From positions 682,001-746,000 of the forward strand of contig NZ_CP126738.1 in NCBI RefSeq assembly GCF_030246865.1: 64,000 nucleotides of DNA. The letters are read 5' to 3'. How positions within the stretch are numbered: the stretch's first letter is position 1; each line of letters starts with the position of its first letter. A program made the position numbers and the translations under genes. Source of the stretch: Microbacterium sp. zg-B96 (GTDB lineage: Bacteria > Actinomycetota > Actinomycetes > Actinomycetales > Microbacteriaceae). Of the stretch, positions 31,101-39,675 are shown in pieces. The notes below the pieces were generated by a model. That model searched no databases and was not told the DNA's origin. It saw nothing but the letters and a program-made list of their open reading frames with translations.

Positions 31101-31174
31101 GTGTCGCGACTGGCGTTGAGGTGGGCAACCACCGGGGAGCGACTGATGAGGACATCGACCGCACGCCTGGGCCG
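31101..31174 (+). promoter_or_regulatory. ZTP (pfl-motif) riboswitch
   Basis: The segment contains, in order, GTCGC, ACTGGCG, the hairpin GGTGG-GCAA-CCACC, GGGGAGCGAC (its GCGAC closes the first stem with GTCGC) and a distal GCCTGGGC. These are the conserved parts of the pfl motif, which senses ZTP/ZMP when 10-formyl-THF is short. A further stem-loop (CGGGTC 31173-31178 with GACCCG 31205-31210, inner CCGC-TCT-GCGG) precedes the glyA ribosome site and is the likely expression platform. Activation of folate one-carbon genes is the known role. Confidence 0.85.
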
Positions 31175-31243
31175 GGTCTCGATAGTCCGCTCTGCGGGCG
31201 GTTCGACCCGAGTTCCATGAAGAAGTGCAGTCAGGAGATCGTC

Positions 31244-32518
31244 ATGACCGATTCCGTATTCAATGCCCCCCTCTCCGAGGTGGATCCCGAGATCGCCCAG
31301 GTGCTCGAGCGCGAGCTCGAGCGTCAGCGCGGATACCTCGAGATGATCGCATCCGAGAACTTCGTGCCGGTGTCCGTGTTGCAGTCGCAGGGCTCGGTGC
31401 TGACCAACAAGTACGCCGAGGGCTACCCCGGGCGCCGCTACTACGGCGGCTGCGAAGAGGTCGACGTCGCCGAGGAGCTCGCCATCGAGCGGGCCAAGGC
31501 GCTGTTCGGCGCCCAGTTCGCCAACGTGCAGCCGCACTCGGGCGCCTCCGCCAACGCCGCGGTGCTGCACGCCATCGCGCGCCCCGGCGACACCCTGCTC
31601 GGCCTGGCGCTGGATCAGGGCGGCCACCTCACGCACGGCATGAAGATCAACTTCTCCGGCCGGCTGTACAACATCGTCGCGTACGGCGTGGACCCCGAGA
31701 CCTCGATCATCGACATGGCCGAGGTGCGCCGCCTCGCGATCGAGCACAAGCCCAAGGTGATCATCGCCGGCTGGTCCGCATATCCGCGCCAGCTGGACTT
31801 CGCCGCGTTCCGTGCGATCGCCGACGAGGTCGGTGCCCTGCTGTGGGTCGACATGGCCCACTTCGCCGGTCTCGTCGCGGCGGGTCTGCACCCCAACCCG
31901 GTGCCGCACGCCCACGTGGTGTCCTCCACGGTGCACAAGACGATCGGCGGCCCCCGCTCCGGCTTCATCCTCAGCAACGACCCCGACATCGCCAAGAAGA
32001 TCAACACCGCCGTCTTCCCCGGCCAGCAGGGCGGGCCACTCATGCACGTCATCGCCGCCAAGGCCACCGCGTTCAAGCTCGCCGCGACCCCCGAGTTCGC
32101 CGAGCGTCAGGAGCGGGTCCTGCGGGGCGCGGCGATTCTCGCCGAGCGCCTGACGCAGCAGGACGTGAAGGATGCCGGCATCGCGGTGCGCTCCGGCGGC
32201 ACCGACGTGCACCTGGTGCTGGTGGACCTGCGCGAGGCGGCGATCGACGGCAAGCAGGCCGAAGACCTCCTGCACGAGATCCACATCACCGTCAACCGCA
32301 ACGCGGTGCCCAACGACCCCCGACCGCCGATGGTCACGTCGGGCCTGCGCATCGGCACGCCGGCGCTGGCGACCCGCGGATTCGGCGACGCCGAGTTCAC
32401 CGAGGTGGCCGACATCATCGCGCTGGCCCTGCTTCCCGGCGCCGATGTCGAGGCGCTGCGCACCCGCGTGGCGGCCCTCACCGCCGCGTTCCCCCTCTAC
32501 CCCGGCCTGCAGCAGTGA
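31244..32518 (+). CDS. glyA: serine hydroxymethyltransferase
   Basis: 424 residues, full length. It makes glycine and 5,10-methylene-THF from serine. The PLP lysine is K232 in [29 protein letters not shown] and [15 protein letters not shown] bind substrate and cofactor. CAGGAG is 8 nt before the ATG. It lies directly under the ZTP riboswitch and overlaps folD by 4 nt, so one regulated mRNA provides both steps towards 10-formyl-THF. Confidence 0.96.
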   Translation: MTDSVFNAPLSEVDPEIAQVLERELERQRGYLEMIASENFVPVSVLQSQGSVLTNKYAEGYPGRRYYGGCEEVDVAEELAIERAKALFGAQFANVQPHSGASANAAVLHAIARPGDTLLGLALDQGGHLTHGMKINFSGRLYNIVAYGVDPETSIIDMAEVRRLAIEHKPKVIIAGWSAYPRQLDFAAFRAIADEVGALLWVDMAHFAGLVAAGLHPNPVPHAHVVSSTVHKTIGGPRSGFILSNDPDIAKKINTAVFPGQQGGPLMHVIAAKATAFKLAATPEFAERQERVLRGAAILAERLTQQDVKDAGIAVRSGGTDVHLVLVDLREAAIDGKQAEDLLHEIHITVNRNAVPNDPRPPMVTSGLRIGTPALATRGFGDAEFTEVADIIALALLPGADVEALRTRVAALTAAFPLYPGLQQ

Positions 32519-33402
32519 CCGCGGTCCGCCTCGACGGCGTCGCCACGGCGGCGGCGATCAAGGACGAACTGCGCGCCCGCGTCGCGGCGTTGGCCGAGCA
32601 GGGCATCGTCCCCGGCATCGCGACGGTGCTGGTGGGTGCCGACCCTGCATCCCAGCTGTACGTCGGCATGAAGCACAAGCAATCCGAAGCCATCGGGATG
32701 AACTCGATCCAGCGGGAACTGCCCGCCGACGCCACGCAGCAGCAGGTGGAGGCGGTCATCGACGAGCTCAACGCCGACCCCGACTGCCACGGCTACATCG
32801 TGCAGCTGCCGCTGCCGCGCCACCTCGACACCGACGCGATCCTCGAGCGCATCGACCCGGCCAAGGATGCCGACGGGCTGCATCCGACCAACCTCGGCCG
32901 GCTCGTGCTCAACGTCAACACTCCGATCACCTCGCCGCTGCCGTGTACGCCGCGCGGCGTGATCGAACTGCTGACCCGCAACGGCTACGACCTTGCCGGC
33001 AAGCACGTCGTCGTCGTGGGCCGCGGCGTGACCATCGGGCGCTCGATCGGGCTGCTGTTGACCCGCCGCGAGTACAACGCGACGGTCACCCTCACCCACA
33101 CCGGCACCGTCGATCTCGGGCGGCACCTGCGCGAGGCCGACGTGATCGTCGCGGCGGCCGGCGTCAAGCACATCGTGCGCGCCGAGGACGTGCGTCCCGG
33201 TGCGGCGGTGCTCGACGTGGGCGTGACCCGCGAGGTCGACCCGGAGACCGGCAAGAACCGCGTCTACGGGGACGTGCACCCTGATGTCGCCGAAGTGGCC
33301 GGTTTCCTGTCGCCGAACCCCGGCGGGGTGGGGCCGATGACCGTGGCACTGCTGATGACCAACGTGGTCGAAGCGGCCGAACGCGTCGCCGCCGGCGCGT
33401 AA
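32515..33402 (+). CDS. folD: methylene-THF dehydrogenase/methenyl-THF cyclohydrolase
   Basis: 295 residues. The N-terminal part has [14 protein letters not shown] with the catalytic Lys. The NADP domain carries [14 protein letters not shown] and [18 protein letters not shown]. It yields 10-formyl-THF for purN and purH. The G-x-S-x-x-VG-xP block reads [11 protein letters not shown] instead of the usual GRS-x-x-VG-xP, a common actinobacterial variant. GTG start overlapping the glyA stop. A bulged long hairpin follows. Confidence 0.94.
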   Translation: MTAVRLDGVATAAAIKDELRARVAALAEQGIVPGIATVLVGADPASQLYVGMKHKQSEAIGMNSIQRELPADATQQQVEAVIDELNADPDCHGYIVQLPLPRHLDTDAILERIDPAKDADGLHPTNLGRLVLNVNTPITSPLPCTPRGVIELLTRNGYDLAGKHVVVVGRGVTIGRSIGLLLTRREYNATVTLTHTGTVDLGRHLREADVIVAAAGVKHIVRAEDVRPGAAVLDVGVTREVDPETGKNRVYGDVHPDVAEVAGFLSPNPGGVGPMTVALLMTNVVEAAERVAAGA

Positions 33403-33464
33403 TTCAGGAAGAAGCGCCGGATGCGGGGCCCAACCGGTCCGGCATCCGGCGTTCTTCCTGAATT
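33401..33464. terminator. long hairpin, family III, between convergent folD and a membrane protein
   Basis: A 24-nt arm (33401-33424, starting AATTCAGGAAGAAG and ending CGGATGC) pairs with 33442-33464 apart from one extra base. The loop is about 17 nt. It begins at the last two bases of the folD stop. Its ends match the palindrome in alkA, and its inner word is the GGATGC/GCATCC pair. Confidence 0.85.
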
Positions 33465-33482
33465 GTGAACCGTGGAGCGGGC

Positions 33483-34028
33483 TCAGCCCTTGCCGAGGTC
33501 GTCGAACATGCGGCGCTGCTCCTCGGTGAGGCCGTCGCCTGCCTCTGCCCGGTCGGCCGCCGACGAAGGGGAGCCGGCGGCGGATGCCGCGGAGCGGCCG
33601 CGCCCGCCGAGCGCCCGGTCGTACAGCCCGCCGGCGCCGGCTTCGATCCTGTCGTCCACGAGGTCGTAGACGATCCACGCCAGCAGCAGCGCCACCGGCG
33701 GGAACAGCCAGCCGGTGAACACTCCCGACACGTGCACCGGCGACAGCACCACGACGAGCACCCACACGATCAGTTCGACGACGAACACCAGGCCGAACTG
33801 CACGAGCTTCTCGCCGACGCGGGTCCGCTGCCCTGCGGATTTGGCGGCCATGCCGCGGAACGCCTTCGCGATCGCGGGCTTGAGCCAAATGGTCCCCGCG
33901 GTGAGCACGATCGCCGCCCACAGCGCCGACCAGCCCACCTGCACCGACCGCAGCACCCAGCCGATGGCCACCAGCACGGCGACGTTGAACACATACAGCG
34001 ACGCGAAGCGCACGACCCAGGTCTTCAT
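33483..34028 (-). CDS. hypothetical membrane protein, four helices
   Basis: 181 residues. Hydrophobic segments lie around 5-25, 33-50, 75-97 and 104-126, joined by a basic loop (KAFRGMAAKSAGQRTRVGEK). The C-terminal 50 residues are soluble, Ser/Ala-rich and end in GLTEEQRRMFDDLGKG. I do not recognise the family; the N-terminal half resembles small holin-4-like membrane proteins, which is weak. It is monocistronic between two palindromes. Confidence 0.65.
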   Translation of the reverse strand: MKTWVVRFASLYVFNVAVLVAIGWVLRSVQVGWSALWAAIVLTAGTIWLKPAIAKAFRGMAAKSAGQRTRVGEKLVQFGLVFVVELIVWVLVVVLSPVHVSGVFTGWLFPPVALLLAWIVYDLVDDRIEAGAGGLYDRALGGRGRSAASAAGSPSSAADRAEAGDGLTEEQRRMFDDLGKG

Positions 34029-34059
34029 GTCTCACACTGTGCCACGCCTCACACCCCGT

Positions 34060-34124
34060 GAGACCACTGCTAGTGGCCGAGACCGTGGTTGTTTCCCACG
34101 GTCTCGGCCAACAGGTGTGGTCTC
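34060..34124. repeat. imperfect palindrome, family II (copy 2)
   Basis: GAGACCACTGCTAGTGGCCG starts the left arm (34060-34088), and the right arm (34095-34124) is its near complement. The reverse complement of the right arm (GAGACCACACCTGTTGGCCG at its start) nearly matches the element at 16929-16993. It lies upstream of the membrane protein and downstream of the subtilase, both on the minus strand. Confidence 0.8.
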
Positions 34125-34142
34125 AGCGATCGAGCGCGGCGC

Positions 34143-37100
34143 TCAGCGCACCGTGATCGTCGTCTGCTCGGCGGGGATCGCCCGCAGCAGCGGGCTCGTG
34201 AGCGTCGCTACCGTGTCCCACTGGCCGCGCAGCACGCCGGTGAGTTTGTAGTCGAACGTCACGGTGCCCCCCGCCGTGGGCGGGGCGGTGGTGATGGCAT
34301 ACACCGCGCCCGCCTCGGGCGGGTCGACGGTTACCCCACTGGTGCCGTCGCGGTTCTCCGCCCCGGTCACCGTCGCCGCCGCGGCGTCGGGCACCGCTGC
34401 GTCGCCGTACGTGAACCACATCCCCTCGGTCGCGCCCAGTGCGATCCAGGTCTGGAACGTGTTCGTGGCATTGCGGCTGAACGTCGGCACGTCCTCCCAC
34501 TCGACCACGAGGAAGTCGGTGGTGCCGTCGTTGAGCACGCCCACGCGCACGGCGCCCCCGGCCTCCGGGTTCAGGTCGGTCCACAACGGCGCGAGCACGT
34601 TGTTGGGCAGTTCCGGATCGGGGATGCCGGTGGACTCCCACGACACGTCCGTCGCCGCCGCGCCACCGACCACCAGGTACCCGTTGGAGACGATGCCGAT
34701 GCGGTCGTACACCTCACCGCCGTACTGGAACGACGGCAGCGTGTAGTTCACGTACGCCTCGTCGCCGAGTCCGGCGATCGGAGCGACCCCGAAATCGGCG
34801 AGCGGAAGGTAGCCGCCGCCCGGGTGCGTCCCGGCATCCGGTGCGACCGACTCGATCGTCGGCGCGATGGCCGGGCTCAGCGTGCCGTCCCATTTGGCGC
34901 CCAGGAACTGCTTGCTGGCGGGGGCGGTGACGCCGCGGACGTTGAGGAACGGGTGCGCGGTGACGCGGATGGATGCCGGCACCTCGACGGGCAGGAAGTT
35001 GGTCGCCGTGACGGTGCAGGTCGTGGTCCCGCCGCGCCGGATGCTCTCCGGCTCGCAGGACTGATCGAGCGACACCTCGGCCTCGCGCACGTTGGCGGCG
35101 ACCGGGATCACGGCATCCACACCGCCGCGGGTCGGGGTGAGGGTGATCTCGCCCTGCTGCCAGCCATCGGTGGCCTCGAGACCATCGATGATCACCGACA
35201 GCTTCTTGGTGCCGCCGGCGGGAACGGTGAACCACGTCGGGAAGACCGTCACCCGAAGCCCTCCGGTGGCCTCGGCGCTGACCCGGAAGGTCTGCGCCCG
35301 GTCGGTGACATTGGTCACCGTGCGCGAGGTCTGGACGGCACCGGGCATCGGGTCGGCGTAGATGCTCGGGATGTTGAGGTCGATCCGGCCCTGCGGGTCG
35401 GCGGCGCTGTCCTCGAACCGTTGCGCCGTCTCGGCGATGGTGACGACCGGGGACACCGCGCGGTCGGCGCGGATGCTCCCCGCGCCGCGGTCGAACACGC
35501 CTGCCGGCGATCCGTCCGCGTTGATGACGTCCTGCAGCGACGAGGTCATCAGCGCCGACTTGACCTGACCGGGCGTGAAGTCCGGCCGGGCGGCGATGAC
35601 GAGCGCGGCCACACCGGCGGCGTGGGGCGACGACATCGACGTGCCTGCGATGGCCTGGAAGTACTCGCCGGCAGGGCCGGAGTCGATACCGCTGGGCTCG
35701 GGCGTGTGACCGGCGAGCACCTGGATGCCGGGGCCGGTGATGTCCGGCTTGAGGAACTCCCCGATGGGCCCGCGGGAACTGAAGCTGGCCATCACGTCGC
35801 CCTGCGCCGGCGTCGCCTGGCCCGCGCCCCACGACGCCGTGACGCCGGGTCGGGTGAGGAACGCCAGCACGTCGTCGTTGGGCCCTTCCAGGTGGATCAC
35901 CGGCAGGAAGTGGTTGTCGGTGTTGGTCTCCATCGTGGTCGGGTTGTAGAGGATCATCCCGGCCGCGCCGCCGAGGGAGGCGAAGTACCCCTTCTCCACT
36001 CGCCCGTTGCCGCCCCGCTCGCAGACCACCACGGTGCCGGTCAGGCTCCCGGCGGGGAAGGGCTGTTCGCAGCGGATGCCGCCGGTGTAGCCGGGCACGG
36101 CATCGGCGCGCACCACGGGGGCGTCGGTGACCCCCTGCGTCACGGTCGCACCGATCTTGCTGAGCGTGCCGCCGTCAGCCGCGGCCAGTTCCAGCGTCGC
36201 GGTGAACGCGCGGTCCAGTGTGGACGCGGCGACCGTGGTGGTCCAGGGCCCGGCGTGGTTGGCGGTGGATGGCGCGGGGCCGGAGTTGCCGGCCGACGCG
36301 TGCACCGCGACACCCGCGGCGTAGGCGTCGAGGAAGGCCAGCTCGACGGGGTCGGTGTACACACTGGCCGAGCCGCTGATGGAGTAGTTGATCACGTCCA
36401 CCCCGTCGAGCACGGTCTGCTGGACGGCGTCGACGAGGTCGGAGTTGTAGCCGCCGCCGGGGCCGAGGGCGCGGTAGGCGATGATCGAGGCGCCCGGAGC
36501 CACGCCGCTGATGGGGCCGTGGTCGACACCAAGCACGGGCGAGCTGTCCACCGCACTGCCGGCGGCGGTGGTGGCGGTGTGAGTGCCGTGGCCGTCGGAG
36601 TCGCGTGCCGAGCAGACATCCGCGGAGCAGAAGTCAATCGCGCCCGCGGGCTCTTCGGCGAGTTCCTGGTAGGCGTCGAGGAACGCGTAGGCGCCGATCA
36701 GCTTGTCGGTGCACGAGAACGCGTCGCCGATCGAGCCGTCACCGAACTGGCATTCCCACGGCCCGCCTGCGGGGAGGTCGATGCCGTTGTCGACGAGCAT
36801 CGGGTGCTCGGGCCAGATGCCGGTGTCGATCACCCCGACGATGACGCCGGCGCCGGCCTGGTCGCGTCCGCCGAGGCTCGGCCAGACGGCATCCGCGCCG
36901 ATGAACGTGGTGGCATCCGCGTCGATTCCGCCGTTGTCGTACGTGATCGGCCCGGGGGTCTCCACCGGCGCCGGGGTCTCCTCCGGTGCCGGGGTCTCCT
37001 CGGGTGCCGGGGTCTCCACCGGTGCCGGGGTCTCCACCGGTGCCGGGGTCTCTTCGGGGGCCGGGGTCTCCTCCGGGGCCGGGGTCTCCTCGGGTGCCGG

Positions 37101-37682
37101 CGTCTCCTCCGGTGCCGGGGTCTCCTCGGGGCTCGCGATCTGACGCAGCGCGTTGTTCTGCACCGCGGCGACGCCCTCGAGCGCGGCGATGTCCTTCGCA
37201 CGGTTGGCGGGGATCGTCACCGACAAGCCGCCGTACACCGTGACGTGACGGGAGAGCAGCGTGGCCGACGGGACGGATGCCTGGATGGTGGCGAAGGCGG
37301 CATCCAGCTGCGCTTCGACGAAGCGGGTGTACTCGGCGGCGGCGGCGTTGGGCAGGTCTTTTCCGGTGACACCGGGGCTGGTCGCGGCGTATCCGTCGAT
37401 GCCACCGGCATACGAGGCGACGGGGTCGACGTCGACCTTGACCATCACCGCGGCGCGGGCCGCGTCGGTGCGGGCGAGCACGTCGGGGTCGCTCTCGGCG
37501 AGCTTTCCCGACGCCGATCGCGCGGTGGATTCTGCCGGCGCTTCCGGCGCGAGCGGAGAGGCGGTGAAATCGCCTGCCGTGGCGGCGCGGGCGGGCGGGG
37601 CAAGCGTGACGAGCAGGAGGGCGGTCACCCCCAGCGCGGCGAGAATCTGCATGATGCGCGGGAGCGACAGCGATCGAGTCAT
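34143..37682 (-). CDS. secreted subtilisin-like serine protease (S8), large
   Basis: 1179 residues. A signal peptide (basic head, hydrophobic core ending APPARA) is followed by a propeptide-like I9 region (to about 180) and a (PEETPA)n linker (about 185-244). The S8 catalytic domain has D286 (GVIDTGIWPEHP), H365 (DGHGTHTATTAAG) and S682 (GTSMSSPHAAGVAAL), with a PA domain inserted between His and Ser, then Fn3-like and beta-rich C-terminal domains. It should be an extracellular endoprotease. No LPxTG or transmembrane anchor is evident at the C-terminus. GGAGGG precedes the ATG. Confidence 0.93.
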   Translation of the reverse strand: MTRSLSLPRIMQILAALGVTALLLVTLAPPARAATAGDFTASPLAPEAPAESTARSASGKLAESDPDVLARTDAARAAVMVKVDVDPVASYAGGIDGYAATSPGVTGKDLPNAAAAEYTRFVEAQLDAAFATIQASVPSATLLSRHVTVYGGLSVTIPANRAKDIAALEGVAAVQNNALRQIASPEETPAPEETPAPEETPAPEETPAPEETPAPVETPAPVETPAPEETPAPEETPAPVETPGPITYDNGGIDADATTFIGADAVWPSLGGRDQAGAGVIVGVIDTGIWPEHPMLVDNGIDLPAGGPWECQFGDGSIGDAFSCTDKLIGAYAFLDAYQELAEEPAGAIDFCSADVCSARDSDGHGTHTATTAAGSAVDSSPVLGVDHGPISGVAPGASIIAYRALGPGGGYNSDLVDAVQQTVLDGVDVINYSISGSASVYTDPVELAFLDAYAAGVAVHASAGNSGPAPSTANHAGPWTTTVAASTLDRAFTATLELAAADGGTLSKIGATVTQGVTDAPVVRADAVPGYTGGIRCEQPFPAGSLTGTVVVCERGGNGRVEKGYFASLGGAAGMILYNPTTMETNTDNHFLPVIHLEGPNDDVLAFLTRPGVTASWGAGQATPAQGDVMASFSSRGPIGEFLKPDITGPGIQVLAGHTPEPSGIDSGPAGEYFQAIAGTSMSSPHAAGVAALVIAARPDFTPGQVKSALMTSSLQDVINADGSPAGVFDRGAGSIRADRAVSPVVTIAETAQRFEDSAADPQGRIDLNIPSIYADPMPGAVQTSRTVTNVTDRAQTFRVSAEATGGLRVTVFPTWFTVPAGGTKKLSVIIDGLEATDGWQQGEITLTPTRGGVDAVIPVAANVREAEVSLDQSCEPESIRRGGTTTCTVTATNFLPVEVPASIRVTAHPFLNVRGVTAPASKQFLGAKWDGTLSPAIAPTIESVAPDAGTHPGGGYLPLADFGVAPIAGLGDEAYVNYTLPSFQYGGEVYDRIGIVSNGYLVVGGAAATDVSWESTGIPDPELPNNVLAPLWTDLNPEAGGAVRVGVLNDGTTDFLVVEWEDVPTFSRNATNTFQTWIALGATEGMWFTYGDAAVPDAAAATVTGAENRDGTSGVTVDPPEAGAVYAITTAPPTAGGTVTFDYKLTGVLRGQWDTVATLTSPLLRAIPAEQTTITVR
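36953..37130 (-). repeat. 18-bp coding minisatellite, (PEETPA/PVETPA)n
   Basis: About nine to ten in-frame 18-bp units encode Pro/Glu/Thr hexapeptides between propeptide and protease domain. Synonymous differences between units are few, so copy number probably changes by recombination or slippage without frameshift. It would act as a flexible spacer. Confidence 0.85.
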
Positions 37683-37808
37683 CCGGGAGCCCTCCGTCGA
37701 TGAACCTGAGTGTTCGGTACGAAGAAGCTAAAGGTTCGCTGAGAGCGAGCGCAATGGAGTCCGCGCCAGCTCTCATCGAACTCTCATGTAGCGGCTAGTC
37801 TCCACGCC

Positions 37809-37961
37809 ATGACCCTGGAACTCTGCGTGCTCCTGTGGGCGTCGCCGGGCAACGAGAAAGCGCTGTCGCGATACGAGGACACCGTTCGTCTAGCCCGGCG
37901 CGGGGCGCTTCTCCGCCGCTATCGGCTCTCCACAGCGAGGCGCCCGGCGAGCAGGACGTAG
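37809..37961 (+). pseudogene. decayed small gene with intact promoter (ABM/DUF1330-like N-terminus)
   Basis: ATG preceded by TAGTCT at 7-nt spacing, a good leaderless start. The first 26 residues (MTLELCVLLWASPGNEKALS then RYEDTV) resemble from memory the start of small dimeric alpha/beta-barrel proteins found in actinobacteria, but the frame then turns into an Arg-rich sequence and stops at 50 codons, overlapping an antisense transporter remnant. I read this as a deletion joint. It could alternatively be a real 50-residue protein. Confidence 0.4.
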
Positions 37962-38029
37962 GTGGCCGCGAACGTGCGGCGCAGCCACGCCATTACCTTC
38001 GGTCGCGTGATGACCTGGCTTCGCCGTTG
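37919..38029 (-). pseudogene. C-terminal remnant of a LysE/RhtB-type exporter
   Basis: On the minus strand an open stretch reads VITRPKVMAWLRRTFAATYV and continues LLAGRLAVESR to a TAG. This fits the last helix of LysE-family exporters (basic stretch, then a glycine-containing helix ending LAL-like). A stop lies immediately upstream and no N-terminal part exists. With the decayed gene at 37809 it marks a deletion that fused two convergent genes tail to tail. The remainder of 37683-38063 holds the protease promoter region and nothing else I can support. Confidence 0.45.
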
Positions 38030-38063
38030 TTAAGGAGCTCGGCCATCCCGCATCGTGCGCGGA

Positions 38064-38864
38064 TCAGTACGACGCGCGGCCAGCGCCGCGTTCATCCACC
38101 CAGCGGGCCGCCAGCGCTTCCGAGCCGCGGGCGAGCAGCGACACGTCGGCGCCGACGAGGGCGAACGCGGCCCCGGCATCCAGATACGCCTGCGCCACGG
38201 TCGGGTCGAACGCGTTGACGCCGACCGGCTTGCCCGCCGCGCGCACGGCCTCGAACGCCCGCAGCGCCGCCGCGGTGACGTCGGGGTGGGTCTGTTGCCC
38301 CAGCAGCCCGAGCGAGGCCGCCAGGTCGGACGGGCCGACGAACACCCCGTCGATCCCGTCGACCGCGGCGATGTCGGCCGCCGCGTCGACGCCGGCGGCG
38401 GTCTCGATCTGCACGAACAGCGATACGTGGTCGGCGGCATCCTGCAGGTAAGCGTCGACGCGGTTCCAGCGCGCCGAGCGGGCCAGCGCCGACCCGACGC
38501 CGCGGCTGCCGCGAGGCGGGTAGTGCACCGCCTCGACCAACGCCCGTGCCTCGGCGGCGGAGGACACCATCGGCACCAGAAGGTTCTGCGCACCGATGTC
38601 GAGCACCTGCTTGATCGTCACGACGTCGCCGATCGGCACCCGCACCACCGGGGTGATGGGGTACGCGGCGACCGCCTGCAGCTGGGCGAGCACCGAATCC
38701 AGCGAGTGGGGGGAGTGCTCCATGTCGATCAGCAGCCAGTCGAGCCCCGAGCCGGCGCAGATCTCGGCGACCAGCGCCGATCCCGAACACACCCACATCC
38801 CGCACAGCGGCCGGTCGGCGGCGGCGAGGTCCTCGCGGAAGGTCGGACTCAGACGAAGCGGCAT
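38064..38864 (-). CDS. hpaI: 4-hydroxy-2-oxoheptanedioate aldolase (HpcH/HpaI family)
   Basis: 266 residues. The class II aldolase of the HpcH/HpaI TIM-barrel family cleaves 4-hydroxy-2-oxoheptanedioate to pyruvate and succinic semialdehyde, the last step of homoprotocatechuate meta-cleavage. Visible are LDWLLIDMEHSPHSLDS (catalytic His region), VQIETAAGVD (metal Glu) and VGPSDLAASLG (metal Asp). It overlaps the hydratase gene by 16 nt, an unusually long overlap that enforces coupling. Confidence 0.9.
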   Translation of the reverse strand: MPLRLSPTFREDLAAADRPLCGMWVCSGSALVAEICAGSGLDWLLIDMEHSPHSLDSVLAQLQAVAAYPITPVVRVPIGDVVTIKQVLDIGAQNLLVPMVSSAAEARALVEAVHYPPRGSRGVGSALARSARWNRVDAYLQDAADHVSLFVQIETAAGVDAAADIAAVDGIDGVFVGPSDLAASLGLLGQQTHPDVTAAALRAFEAVRAAGKPVGVNAFDPTVAQAYLDAGAAFALVGADVSLLARGSEALAARWVDERGAGRASY

Positions 38865-39634
38865 GTGAGGGTTCCCATCGGTCCGTAGTCGCACAGCACG
38901 CTGTCGCCGCGCGAGACCCACGTCGGGCGGGTGAACGACCCCGCCAGGATGATCTCACCGGCCTCCAGGTGCGCACCGTGCTGGTGGAGTTTGTTCGCGA
39001 GCCACGCCACGCCGGTGGCGGGGTGGCCGAGCACGCCGGCGGCGACGCCGGTCTCCTCGATCGTCTCGTTGCGGTACAGCAGCGCCGACACCCAGCGCAG
39101 GTCGATCTGGTCTGGCCTCATCGGGACGCCGCCGAGCACCATCCCGCCGTAGGAGGCGTTGTCGCTGATCGTGTCGACGATCGTGCGACCCTCCAGCTCG
39201 ATGTGGGAGTTGAGCACCTCCAGCGCGGGCGTGACGTATTCGGTGGCCCGCAGCACGTCGAACACCGAGCAATGCGGCCCTTCCAATGGCGCTTTGAGCA
39301 CGAAGGCGAGCTCCACCTCGATGCGCACGTTGGAGAAGTGGTCGAAGGGGATGCTCGATCCGCTGTCCCATACCGTGTCGTCGAACATCACGCCGTAGTC
39401 CGGCTCGGTGATGCCGGTGGCCTGCTGCATCGCCTTCGACGTCAGGCCGATCTTGCGGCCGACCAGACGCCGGCCCGAGGCCAGTTGCCGGTCACGCCAG
39501 ATGCCCTGGATGGCATAGGAGTCCTCGACCGTCGCCTGCGGGTAGCGGGCGCTGATCCGCGGCACCACGCCGTGCGTGCGGCCGGCATCGGCGAGCTCGG
39601 CGGCGATCGCATCGATGACCTCGGGGTCGAGCAT
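38849..39634 (-). CDS. hpaH: 2-oxo-hept-3-ene-1,7-dioate hydratase
   Basis: 261 residues, typical for the MhpD/HpaH hydratase branch of the FAH superfamily. It adds water to 2-oxohept-3-enedioate before the aldolase step. KIGLTSKAMQQ, DYGVMFDD and RIEVELAFVL with ExE metal ligands are present. GGAAGGACAACG lies before the ATG. It is fourth of the five catabolic genes in a tightly packed minus-strand operon. Confidence 0.92.
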   Translation of the reverse strand: MLDPEVIDAIAAELADAGRTHGVVPRISARYPQATVEDSYAIQGIWRDRQLASGRRLVGRKIGLTSKAMQQATGITEPDYGVMFDDTVWDSGSSIPFDHFSNVRIEVELAFVLKAPLEGPHCSVFDVLRATEYVTPALEVLNSHIELEGRTIVDTISDNASYGGMVLGGVPMRPDQIDLRWVSALLYRNETIEETGVAAGVLGHPATGVAWLANKLHQHGAHLEAGEIILAGSFTRPTWVSRGDSVLCDYGPMGTLTCRFV

Positions 39635-39675
39635 CGTTGTCCTTCCGTTGTGGTCAGCGTAGGGGCGTCGGCGGG

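Noticed and set aside
33401..33464. Transposon end or attachment site
   Set aside because: No integrase, transposase or target duplication is visible; the structure works as a terminator between convergent genes.
34089..37703. Uninterrupted plus-strand frame of about 1200 codons opposite the subtilase
   Set aside because: Antisense frame of a high-GC gene; Arg/Gly/Val-rich with no motifs, while the minus strand has a signal peptide and full catalytic triad.
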